64,000 bases of DNA from NCBI RefSeq assembly GCF_026151205.1, contig NC_087077.1, forward strand, positions 4,278,001 through 4,342,000, in the 5' to 3' direction. This stretch comes from Bolinopsis microptera (Eukaryota; Ctenophora; Tentaculata; Lobata; Bolinopsidae). Positions 13,035 through 23,300 of the stretch are shown here, one piece after another; positions within the stretch are counted from its first letter, which is position 1, and each line of letters begins with the position of its first letter. The notes under the pieces were generated by a model. The model was not told the origin of the DNA, did no database searches, and was given only the letters and a program-made list of their open reading frames with translations. A program made the translations under genes and the position numbers.

Positions 13035-13317
13035 TGTGACCCATCTCCCCTGGTTCTATGTGACCCATCTCCCCCGGTTATATGTGATCCATCTCCCCTG
13101 GTTCTATGTGACCCATCTCCCCTGGTTCTATGTGACCCATCTCCCCTGGTTCTATGTGACCCATCTCCCCTGGTTCTATGTGACCCATCTCCCCTGGTTC
13201 TATGTGACCCATCTCCCCTGGTTCTATGTGACCCATCTCCCCTGGTTCTATGTGACCCATCTCCCCTGGGCCTATGTGACCCAGCTCCCCTGGTTCTATG
13301 TGACCCAGCTATCTTGG
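13035..13317. repeat. 24-bp minisatellite, about 12 copies
   Basis: The unit TGACCCATCTCCCCTGGTTC plus TATG repeats with very few changes. Edge copies show CCCCGGTTATATG, TGGGCCTATG and CCCAGCT variants. Because 24 is a multiple of 3, all frames stay open and give spurious repeat proteins on both strands. There is no start, splice or domain evidence for coding. Confidence 0.92.
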
Positions 13318-14074
13318 CCGTTTTACTTACATTCTGCAACTTAGCAACTGTTTTCTCATTATTCTAGACATAATTAGTTTCACTAACTCACTAAAACCAA
13401 TTTATAAAAGTACAACAAGGAATGTTGTCTTTACAGTTTAGCTAAAACTCGGTTTACCTGTAAAATTAAAACATCCGAGACGTACGTTTTTCTTGAACAC
13501 TGTACGTTTAATACACGTGTATTGCTTATCATCGTTATAGCCTCAAGTAGTTATCACTCTTTATCGTACTCTACAATGTTTTACAAAGCCTGTATCTTGA
13601 CTCAATACAGTCATTTTAGCTGATTACTGTAATTCAAAACGTCAGATTCCATACCTGCAAGACCGAGAATGCTTTATTTCGTGATTCAACGCTCTTCCTT
13701 TCTGAAAGAAACTATTCCAAAAATAGACAGTTTATTAGAATTGTGAGTTAATTAAGTGCTCCCAACATGACCCTAAACCACGTGACAGCATGTAACAATA
13801 GCACCACTGATCAACCTGATTAGATTGTCTTATAATACCAAGCTGTGTGAGTTGGGGGAGAGCTTTAAATATAATTCTCTGTCCAATTGAACGAGTGGAC
13901 GTGTTCTATTGTTCTCTAAGTTGCTCTTTACTGTACTTTGCTATTACTCTATTACCAGCTTCCATTCACTCGTCCCTGTTCTATTGTTCTCTAAGTTGCT
14001 CTTAGCTTTACTTTACTTTGCTGTTCTTTCTGCTTTCGTGAGCATGTACATTATTCACTTCAAATCTCATTAAA
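13318..14074. other. Leader region of the Penelope-type element
   Basis: No gene was found. A direct repeat containing TTCTATTGTTCTCTAAGT occurs at about 13902-13928 and again at 13977-14003, just before the reverse transcriptase ATG. It may be part of that element's leader or pseudo-LTR; I could not define the element's ends. Confidence 0.4.
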
Positions 14075-16633
14075 ATGCTTTACTTCTCAAAATCTTATTT
14101 TTATTCTAAAGTATCCATAAGTCCGATTAATAATTCAAACAAAAAAAGATATAAAGTCCACCAGCCTTCAGACCTACGCATCACACCCCTACAAACGGTT
14201 CTTACATCAGATCCTAATCCTAACTCCAAGAAAAAGTCTCTGACTGCTGCACTTAAGTCTGTTGAAGACAGCCTTATGCTGTCCTTAAACACTCTATATC
14301 CCTATGGACTAAACGATCGCCTGGAGAAGCCTTACTACCTGGATGCAGAGAACGAATTTCTGGATGGAGCATGTATCTACAAGCTCTTCCCCCCTCGCCC
14401 TTCGTCCCGAACATCTCGAGGCTCGAAAAATTCCACAACCTCACCCCCTCCCAACCCTAACAACTCTAACCCTAACATTACACTTTCCTATATTGTGAAA
14501 CTTTTTAAAGAGGGTAATCTTCGAGCATGTCGTGCTTTAATCTGTAATCTTAAAAAGCATCAAGTTATAGGCCTTGGTAGCTTTACTTCTAATAATATTG
14601 GCAATGCTACTACTGATATTAAAGTTTGTTATTTAATTGTGATTGATTTATGTAACCATTTTAAAACTCGCTCTATCTCATTTTTAGATTTTAAGAAACA
14701 TAATTTTAAAGTTAATAAGAAACCAGTTAATAAATATTCAGAATTTGTGCCTATTAACTTTGTATCTAAAGAGTTGGAATATTTTGGATTAAATTGTATA
14801 TTAAATGATTCTGACGCTATGAAAGTATTTCCGTTTAAGGATCTCAGTAAGAAATTCAGTAATCCTCAGTTTAGATTCTCGACCTGTTTTAAATATGAGA
14901 AGTCAATCCGTGCTGATGTTACCAATTATAAGGAACATGTTTTAAATAATGAGCCTATCTCTAATGTTAATTGTTTTTGTAGTCATTACAGTGATTTCAT
15001 CAACCCGAGTGTCGGGCATGTTATCACTGGGAACGTAGATATTGTTAAGAATAATAAACTTAGAAAATTATTTAAGAAAGGTTACACTTTTATTGAACCA
15101 GTTTACAAAAATAAGTTTGCTATTTTTAGGAGTGTTAAATCAGACTTACATAGATATATTAAAAGTCTGGCAACTAAGTACAGTGTCAGCACTAAATTAT
15201 TTGATGGTTGGCGAGCCATAGTTTTAGATACTCTTAAACCCAAGATTTTTTCCTCTAAGATATTTTGTAAGCGGAATCAGACTGTTATTTCCTCGGAGTT
15301 TGAGGACCTTAATGTCCTAAAAGAACATTTTATTATGACTAGCATAGACAAAGCGAGTAATAATGTTTCTTTTGTCTGCAAGAAGTACTATTTAGATAAT
15401 TTATTGCATGAACTTTCCTCCACTAGTACTTATCAAGTTTCCACAGATTCTGAAGAGGATATTGTAAGAAAGCATGTGCAATTTTGCCAGAAGTTTAAGA
15501 TTCCGGTGAATGATCTTTCGGTACCATTTATGCACATGTTACCGAAATTCCATAAACCGACCTTGGATTTCAGGTACATTGCAGCTGGGGTTAAATCTTC
15601 TACTAAAGTTCTTTCTAAAATTCTGAGTGGGGTATTTAAACTGCTTGGTACTACTTTAAAATACCTAGATAATTTTAATTTTAAGTTCTTAAACGCTTCT
15701 GGTTATTGGATTGTCGACAATAAAGACAAAGTGACATCCAACCTTAATTATCTTAATAATGCCTGCTCAGCTAAGTCAGTGTATTCGTTTGATTTTAAGA
15801 AACTGTACACCAACCTTCCCCATGATAAACTTATTGAGAAGTTATCATCTTTAATTAAATTATGTTTTGAGGAAAAGAAACTTGACTTTATCAATATCAA
15901 CGACCAGTTTAAAGCTAGATGGTCGGGAGTTAATAAGACTAAGTGGTCTTTTACATGTAGTGACCTGATAGATATGTTTAAATTCTTAATGGATAATATT
16001 TATGTTAAGTTTCGAGGTGTGATCTACAGACAGGTAATTGGTATCCCAATGGGATGTGATTGTGCTTCCCAGGTCGCAGACCTTTTTCTATACTGGTACG
16101 AGCATAATTACATCACATTGCAAGTTAAAAACAAGAACCCTGTGGTTCACACTTTGAAACACGCCAGTCGATACATTGACGATTTAACCACCCCCAATAT
16201 CAACAATAAGACTGTCGATATTATTTGCAATGATATTTACCCCGCAGAGTTGAAGATTATACTTACAAACTCTTGCAATTTATCTACGACTTTTCTTGAT
16301 TTAGACATTAATATTTTGAACAATCGTTTCTACACTAAATTATATGACAAACGACGTGACTTTAGTTTTAAAGTCGTTACTTTTCCTAACCTTCGCTCCA
16401 ACGTACCTGTTAAACCTTCGTATGGAGTATTTGTAGGTGAATTATATAGGATATGCAAATCTTCCTCAGTAGTTACTGAATTTATTCATGATGTTAAATT
16501 ATTAATTGATAAACTGATTACCCAGAATTTTGAACGGAAAATCTTACATAGATATCTTAAATTATTTATTAATAGTCAGCCAGCGTGTATCCTCAGACAC
16601 TGGCATATTTTCACAGTTAATGACTTCATGTAA
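14075..16633 (+). CDS. Penelope-type reverse transcriptase, intact ORF without endonuclease
   Basis: A single uninterrupted 852-codon frame from ATG encodes a reverse transcriptase of the Penelope-like type, the enzyme by which such retroelements copy themselves into chromosomes. Visible motifs are PKFHKPTLDFRYIAAG (about residue 497), FDFKKLYTNLPHDKL (about 571), IGIPMGCDCASQVADLFL (about 654) with the downstream acidic pair in RYIDDL (699-704), then FLDLDI, LYDKRRDFSF and YGVFVGELYRIC. The N-terminal half is lysine/asparagine-rich and unassigned. No GIY-YIG endonuclease follows the RT; the protein ends soon after LHRYLKLFI. That matches endonuclease-lacking members, or a product whose endonuclease has been lost. 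Codon use is strongly AT-biased. No terminal repeats were identified. The intact frame suggests recent insertion or selection. Confidence 0.85.
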   Translation: MLYFSKSYFYSKVSISPINNSNKKRYKVHQPSDLRITPLQTVLTSDPNPNSKKKSLTAALKSVEDSLMLSLNTLYPYGLNDRLEKPYYLDAENEFLDGACIYKLFPPRPSSRTSRGSKNSTTSPPPNPNNSNPNITLSYIVKLFKEGNLRACRALICNLKKHQVIGLGSFTSNNIGNATTDIKVCYLIVIDLCNHFKTRSISFLDFKKHNFKVNKKPVNKYSEFVPINFVSKELEYFGLNCILNDSDAMKVFPFKDLSKKFSNPQFRFSTCFKYEKSIRADVTNYKEHVLNNEPISNVNCFCSHYSDFINPSVGHVITGNVDIVKNNKLRKLFKKGYTFIEPVYKNKFAIFRSVKSDLHRYIKSLATKYSVSTKLFDGWRAIVLDTLKPKIFSSKIFCKRNQTVISSEFEDLNVLKEHFIMTSIDKASNNVSFVCKKYYLDNLLHELSSTSTYQVSTDSEEDIVRKHVQFCQKFKIPVNDLSVPFMHMLPKFHKPTLDFRYIAAGVKSSTKVLSKILSGVFKLLGTTLKYLDNFNFKFLNASGYWIVDNKDKVTSNLNYLNNACSAKSVYSFDFKKLYTNLPHDKLIEKLSSLIKLCFEEKKLDFININDQFKARWSGVNKTKWSFTCSDLIDMFKFLMDNIYVKFRGVIYRQVIGIPMGCDCASQVADLFLYWYEHNYITLQVKNKNPVVHTLKHASRYIDDLTTPNINNKTVDIICNDIYPAELKIILTNSCNLSTTFLDLDINILNNRFYTKLYDKRRDFSFKVVTFPNLRSNVPVKPSYGVFVGELYRICKSSSVVTEFIHDVKLLIDKLITQNFERKILHRYLKLFINSQPACILRHWHIFTVNDFM

Positions 16634-16999
16634 TTATAGTGTGTGTGAAGCCCTCTTGTAATTCCTTATGCATGTTACCTTTTGCCTTTCTCCTTTAGCC
16701 ATTATTTCTTTGATCGTATCGGTACAGTTTACTTTCACAGTTTATTGTTAAACTTTCAAGCGGTAAACCAGTTTATTTTCTATATTATTTCAGACTTTTA
16801 TTTAAGTCTAGTTAACAGTTATACATTATTATATCATATTTTATTGATCTAAGGTGTAGTATTGCCAGATCCTAGTTCATTTTGTAACGGAGTTTTATAC
16901 TAACAGGAAACGATGTAACAGAGTCGATATATTTTAATGTTGCCATGGGGTGGCAAGTCCCCATACATCGCAGTCCGGTAGTTTCATTGCGTCATAATA
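16634..16999. other. Spacer between convergent reading frames
   Basis: AT-rich sequence between the stop of the reverse transcriptase (+) and the stop of the PAN-domain gene (-). It probably holds the 3' untranslated parts of both. No hairpin or repeat was seen. Confidence 0.4.
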
Positions 17000-18100
17000 T
17001 TAACAACTCATGTTTGCACTGATGAAACCACTGCTAGCCTCAGGCTCGTTCTCTCCTCCCGCCTTCGTCTTCAGCCAGCAGTAGTTATTAGACTTACTCA
17101 TAGTGAAGGAGACGCAGTCAGCAGCGTCAAGGCAGCTCGTCCAACAGTCCTCATATCCATTGGATGTGAAGCTCGCTAAATCTGCACCCCGGAAGTCAAA
17201 ACCATCCATAACACATGACCTGTCAAAAGCTACGAATCCTTGCTTTGGAGCACAGTCGATGTTCATACTGATAAGAGCAACATTGATAAAGGGTTCTAGC
17301 TGTCCTACTCCTTCCCGCTTGTTCTTTAGCCAGCAGTGGTTGTCAGATTTTCTGAGAGTGAAGGACTGGCAGTCTTGTGTGTCTCTGCAGTGGTTAGCAC
17401 AGTCCTCGAAGTTTTCTGATTTGAAGTTGGTGAGGTCTGCACCAAAGAAGTCGAAGTTGTCTCTTTTGCAGCTACTGTCTACAGCTGACCTGTCACACTT
17501 CAAGTTCATGCTGGTCAAACCGGCGTTGCTTTCTGGGCCGTTTAGTCCACCGTTCTTGTATATCAGCCAGCAGTAATTGTCTGAGTTTCTGGTGGTGATG
17601 GATCTGCAGCCGGGTTCGTTAACACATGCCACGACACAATCTTCAAGGCTTGATGCGCGGAAACTTCGGATGTCAGGCCCCATAAACCCGAATCCAACTC
17701 TCTTGCAATTCAAGTCGTATGAAAGTGGCTCCGGCTTTGGTTCTGGATCCGGTTGAGGTTGCGGTTCCAGCTTTGGCTCTGGCTCTGGCTCTGGTTCTGA
17801 TTCTAATCGAGGTTGCGGTTCCAGCTCTGGCTCAACATACATTTTTCTGCAGGAGTAGTCACATTTCTTCAGCTGCCTCTCAATCTTTCTACATTTCTTC
17901 ACATCCTTCTTATTAACAACAACATCTTCAGAGATATAACAACCGGATTTTGATTCGTATCCCTTTTTTATACACGACTCAAACAATTTGATCTTCTTAG
18001 CGCATTTCTTTGCAGATTTTCCCCCTTTCTTGATTTCTTTTCCTAATCCTCCGACGAGTGCAAGGACGATAATCACTAGAAAAACGAAACGTCTCGCCAT
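17000..18100 (-). CDS. Secreted three-PAN/apple-domain protein, single exon
   Basis: A 366-codon intronless frame from ATG. Residues 1-20 (MARR, then a run of F/V/L/I/A) form a signal peptide, so the product should be secreted. Residues 21-88 are lysine-rich with eight cysteines. Residues 89-126 are a Glu-Pro-rich linker. Three PAN/apple-type modules follow at about 132-202, 211-283 and 296-366. Each has six cysteines with spacing C-x22-C-x3-C-x5-C-x11-C-x24/26-C and the shared motifs G-x-D, EDC, SFT and CWLK. PAN modules bind proteins or sugars in adhesive, mucous or coagulation-type proteins; the ligand here is unknown. The start is supported by the signal peptide. The protein ends at the last module's final cysteine. 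Intronless structure next to retroelements could mean retroposition, but I saw no poly(A) tail or target duplication. Confidence 0.88.
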   Translation of the reverse strand: MARRFVFLVIIVLALVGGLGKEIKKGGKSAKKCAKKIKLFESCIKKGYESKSGCYISEDVVVNKKDVKKCRKIERQLKKCDYSCRKMYVEPELEPQPRLESEPEPEPEPKLEPQPQPDPEPKPEPLSYDLNCKRVGFGFMGPDIRSFRASSLEDCVVACVNEPGCRSITTRNSDNYCWLIYKNGGLNGPESNAGLTSMNLKCDRSAVDSSCKRDNFDFFGADLTNFKSENFEDCANHCRDTQDCQSFTLRKSDNHCWLKNKREGVGQLEPFINVALISMNIDCAPKQGFVAFDRSCVMDGFDFRGADLASFTSNGYEDCWTSCLDAADCVSFTMSKSNNYCWLKTKAGGENEPEASSGFISANMSC

Positions 18101-20361
18101 TGTGCTGACACTGGATTAGTTAAGCTACGACCGCGAACCTCATGAATTTGCTTTCAGAACTTAATATTTTATTATTTTGTTTCATTTTCTATATGCATGT
18201 ACCATCATCAATTATATTTCATTACATATTATTAAAAGAATCCGTATCAGTTGATATGTTTTATTACTTTAAAATGCCTGACTTTCATTTTCAATCACAA
18301 TTACCGTTGCCATTATCACAATGCTGGCAAGCATTACCGTTACCATTATATTCACATATACCCCCTATACTATTATAACCCCTTTATTATTTTACAGGCA
18401 TTAAGACTCATCGAAAGTAGTTCAGCAGGTATATTTAAGTTCAAATCATTCTAATTCAATGTTTAAGATGACAGGAATAAGAAATAGTCATGTGGAGGTT
18501 TTTAAGAAATTTGCGCAAAATACGCGCCAGCATATTATACGAAATTCGGTAAAAAACCCAAAATCGCCATATTCAGGTGCCTCAAAAATTGAGTTAGAGA
18601 TCTGAAACTTTGCAGGGCGTCTAGACAATGACCAATTCGACTGTAAAAAAATGTTCATGTTTCAGGAGTATCGGGAAGTGGGTTTCCTGGAACCCCTGTT
18701 TTACAACAGATTGTCGTGAAGTATATATATACATATATATTATATATGTAATATATATGTATAGATGCATATTGTGGGTGGCGTCGTCTGCTGACAGTGC
18801 TCAATCGGCAGGCCGAGAGCTAGATACAAATTGAAACGACCGGTTAATGTTTCAATCATGATACAAAACCATGATATCATCAGTGACAACTATAGATGTA
18901 TATATAGACGCTTTGGCAGTCTACCTTACTCGTGAATACTATGACTGGGATAAAGTGGTGGGTTTTGGAAAATTCCGCCATATTTTTCCCGGTCATTACT
19001 TTTCCCAGTCATAAATTAACCCGCTATAATATTCTCGAGTAAGGTATACATACATAAAATTAATCCTTAATGGTGTAAAATCGATTTGAAAAGTTGTTAT
19101 TTTGTCAAAAATCAAGTTTAAAAAACACCTAATTTGATGACGTCATCAAGTGGTGATGATGACGTTACATCATTTCTTGATATAATGCAAACTGAAGTGT
19201 AAACAATTATCTTTAAGACCAGTGGTTCGAGGTGACTGTATCTTTTATACTTTTGAATATACGGACACTTGAATGTAGGCTACAATCGGTTATTACCGAG
19301 ATTGTGCTTCGCTGGTTATTATTACTTGGAAGTTGGAATATATTGGAGCTAATAACCTTTTATTTCTCTCAAGCGTTTCCCTTAAACTTGCTTAGTAGGT
19401 AAGCTAGTGTAACACACTTGTGTAGGTAAGCTAGTGTACCAGTCTGATTAAAAAACACTTGTCGATAAATTGGTATGAATATGATATTAACTTATTGAGA
19501 CACGTTGAATTGCTAACGAATTGATAGGATGATACCTCTAGTAATCATGTCAAGACTCAAGAGTTAATTAATAGTATTATATATTAGTATAACTAACAGG
19601 AACCCGTCTAACCCTAAAGTTACGACTCAAGAGACTAAAATAATTATCACCTATTTAATTCGCGTTTTTGACACCACTTGAGGGTCCAAATTTCGGGCAC
19701 TAGAATTCTTATTCCTTGGCCAATTTTTAATTTTTTTCATGCTAATTTGAAGGCCATTAAAGCATTTAAACCAGTCAAAAAAGTTTAAGTTGTATATATT
19801 TTACGGTTTTTGCAAAAATGTCGTGTGAAGACGATTTACACAAGTATTTTGAAAGCTCCTGTTAATACAATCCTTTCGTATCACTTATATGTTTTAAATA
19901 TCCCCCTCCATGTCGTGTTAAAGTTGATGCCGTGGTCATGTCAGTAAAATGGTACGGATATATATCGTCTCGCTTTATATATAGTAAGATATGTTATCGA
20001 GAGAAAAAAATAGCGCGTTATGGCAATTCAAGCTTGTGTAACAATATTCAATATTTACGGAGCGTAAAATGAATCTAATATTTTTGCAACCGCGTGTTCT
20101 TATTCGGCGAGAATAAAAAGAGGGGAATAAAAGGCAGGCTGAGAAATGTCCACCGTTCTTTTGTAGTTGTATATGGTCAAATGGATTTTTGTCACGGACA
20201 TTTCAATGTTGTAAATCTCAATACGTGGTAGAGCTCACACCTTTCAGACTTTTGAGACCTTTATTTTCGTTGGTACAGAATGGTTTGTCTCCCATTTTGA
20301 TAAATTTGGTACCAAAAGTTGCCTTAAAGTGCGAATAATACAAATTAACTATTATTAAGGA
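18101..20361. other. Gene-free AT-rich region upstream of the membrane-protein gene
   Basis: Contains a TATATA-type run near 18721-18765, a duplicated TAGGTAAGCTAGTGTA motif near 19397-19440 and no exon chain. The promoter of the gene starting at 20362 should lie in its last few hundred bases, but I saw no diagnostic element. Confidence 0.4.
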
Positions 20362-23300
20362 ATGGTAGAGGGAAAGAGAAGATGTCACAGTACATCAGAA
20401 GCGCCGTTACTGATCAAAGAACTGGACAAGCTGGACTCCTGGGACGATCCTTTCTGTTACGGAGACGAAGACAGCTCTTCAGAAGCTGTTTATCTGCTAC
20501 CCCAACGTAAGTAAGGACTGGTAAGTACCGGGAACTTGTTAGTACTGTGGAACTGGTAAGTACTGTAAGTACTGGGGTACTGGTAAGTTCTGGGGAACTG
20601 GTAAGTACTGGGGAACTGGTAAGTATACTGGGGAACTGATAAGTACTGGGGAACTGGTAAGTATACTGGAGAACTGGTAAGTACTGGGGAACTGGTAAGT
20701 ACTGGGGAACTGGTAAGTTCTGGGGAACTGGTAAGTATACTGGGGAACTGGTAAGTACTGGGGAACTGGTAAGTACTGGGGAACTGGTAAGTACTGGGGA
20801 ACTGTTAAGTTTTATACTATGCCAGGAAACAAATCGAATATTAATTGTTTTTATGTTTTTGACTTGTTACAGAAAAAGAATAGAAGGTATATCGTTATTA
20901 TTCCTTCTTATCGCAGGCCTTAGATTCCGTATCAACTGTAAGATTCAGTATCCACTGTAAAACGATTACTGTCATCAACGCGTTATCTCTCATCCCAAAA
21001 TATTTGGGCAATTCACCACTATAGTCGAATGGTAATCACTGATTATAGAATTACTAAGTTGATAATTATTTACGTTTGCTAAACAGTAAACACTAAACAT
21101 GCAATGTGATGACTGACAGACAGTTCGGTTCGATTTGGTTTGGCAGAAAAAATCGTAATTGGGCTGTTCGGCAAAGTATTCTCGTGGCAGTATCCAAGAA
21201 GCCTGACCTTGTTTCTAGTCACTGATAATTGTAACTGTTTAAATGCGGTGCTCGTTTGTTCCCAATACTTACACTTTACTCTAGTAGCAGTACTAACCCT
21301 TGTGAATATATCAATATAAAGGAACAGTTTACCCCCACGGGGAACTACCTCAATGTCTATACTCTATACCAAGGACTGTCTTACAAGTTCCTGGGTCCAG
21401 TATTAGGGCATATTAGGGACTATAATAATTAACCAGCAAATACTATATATTTGTAGCGTTGTAATAACCAATAATAGGAACCATGTTGATCATTAGCTCA
21501 TTAGTCTTTGTGACGAAGGTCCAAATATATTCACAGAAATTATATTACAGAAATTGTTAGCATCTACCATCTACCAGACGTAAATGAGGATATTTTATAG
21601 GCACAATTAGGCGTAACTATTACTAAACCGCAAATATTTTACGATGATGTTAATCCTTGACCTTTGCTTTATATGACGGATATCATGTACGAGTTGTATG
21701 GCTCAATGATACTACATCAGTTCTAGCGAGCTCAATGTTCTGAAATCGAACTTGCGATTATATGCGACCTTGCAAGGTTGAAGCTACTATATGCAACCTT
21801 GCAAGGTTGAAGCTACTATATGCAACCTTGCAAGGTTGAAGCTACTATATGCAACCTTGCAAGGTTTAGGCTACTATATGCGACCTTGCAAGGTTGAAGC
21901 TACTATATGCGATTTGCAAGGTTGAAGTCACTGTATGCGACCTTGCAAGGTTGAAGCTACTATATGCGACTTGCAAGGTTGAAGCTACTATATGCGACCT
22001 TGCAAGGTTGAGCTACTATATGCGACATTGCAAGGTCCATTTGTTCTCCAATCCCACCTCTTTGAGTTTTGACTTTCCTTTTTTCCCTTCTTTATTGTTT
22101 TATTTACCAGCTAAGGTTGTTGTGACGTTCATTGTTCATTGTTCATTGACAGAAGAAGAAGGCAGCTGTCGAAGTGCCATTCCACTACACAATAGGAGGT
22201 CAGATAGTATGATGAAGTGTGACGTAAAAATAAAGAAGCAGTAGTAGCACTGTAGTACAGGTAGTTCAGTAGTAGTACAGGGGCACTGCAGAGTGCAGTG
22301 CCCCAAAAGGGGTTAAATCCTTCAGTTTATTTATACATATTATGATATCACGTTATATTAATATTTTATGTAAATTGGTCATTAAAACCACCGGTACCAT
22401 TCGTCAGGCACTTAACTCTGACAATGACAGTTGACACGCTCTCTGACAAGACTCAGTGGTTCTCAGCTCGCGCTTGTAGTTTGTAACCAGTCATATCATC
22501 TGTCTAGCTTACAGATCATATTAATTTCCACCTGCCATCCTGCGTGCCACACCTTGAGACTTATACACTTGTTGTAAAGATAATATCACATTGAACAGTG
22601 CTACTGATAAGTATTGTTGCAATCTGTAAACTTCTTGTATTCTTGTGGTCGGTCTGTGGGGCCGGCCGCTTTGTTGTTATCTGCTACAGAATAGAGCGGT
22701 ACTCTGTATAAGCGGTGCTCTGTATAAGGTGATATCTCTTATACTTATCACGGTTACATCTTGTAGTGGTCACACAAGATGTAACCGTGGTTCTGCGCAC
22801 GCCATATGTAACCGTGGTTCTGCGCACGCCATATGTAACCGTGGTTCTGCGCACGCAAGATGTAACCGTGGTTCTGCGCACGCAATATGTAACCGTGGTT
22901 CTGCGCACGCAATATGTAACCGTGGTTCTGCGCATGCAAGATGTAACCGTGGTTCTGCGCACGCAAGATGTAACCGTGGTTCTGCGCACGCAAGATGTAA
23001 CCGTGGTTCTGCGCACGCAATATGTAACCGTGGTTCTGCGCACGCAATATGTAACCGTGGTTCTGCGCACGCCATATGTAACCGTGGTTCTGCGCACGCA
23101 AGATGTAACCGTGGTTCTGCGCACGCAAGATGTAACCGTGGTTCTGCGCACGCAAGATGTAACCGTGGTTCTGCGCACGCAAGATGTAACCGTGGTTCTG
23201 CGCACGCAAGATGTAACCGTGGTTCTGCGCACGCAAGATGTAACCGTGGTTCTGCGCACGCAAGATGTAACCGTGGTTCTGCGCACGCAAGATTTAACCG

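Noticed and set aside
13031-13344. Repeat proteins on both strands
   Set aside because: Artefact of the 24-bp minisatellite.
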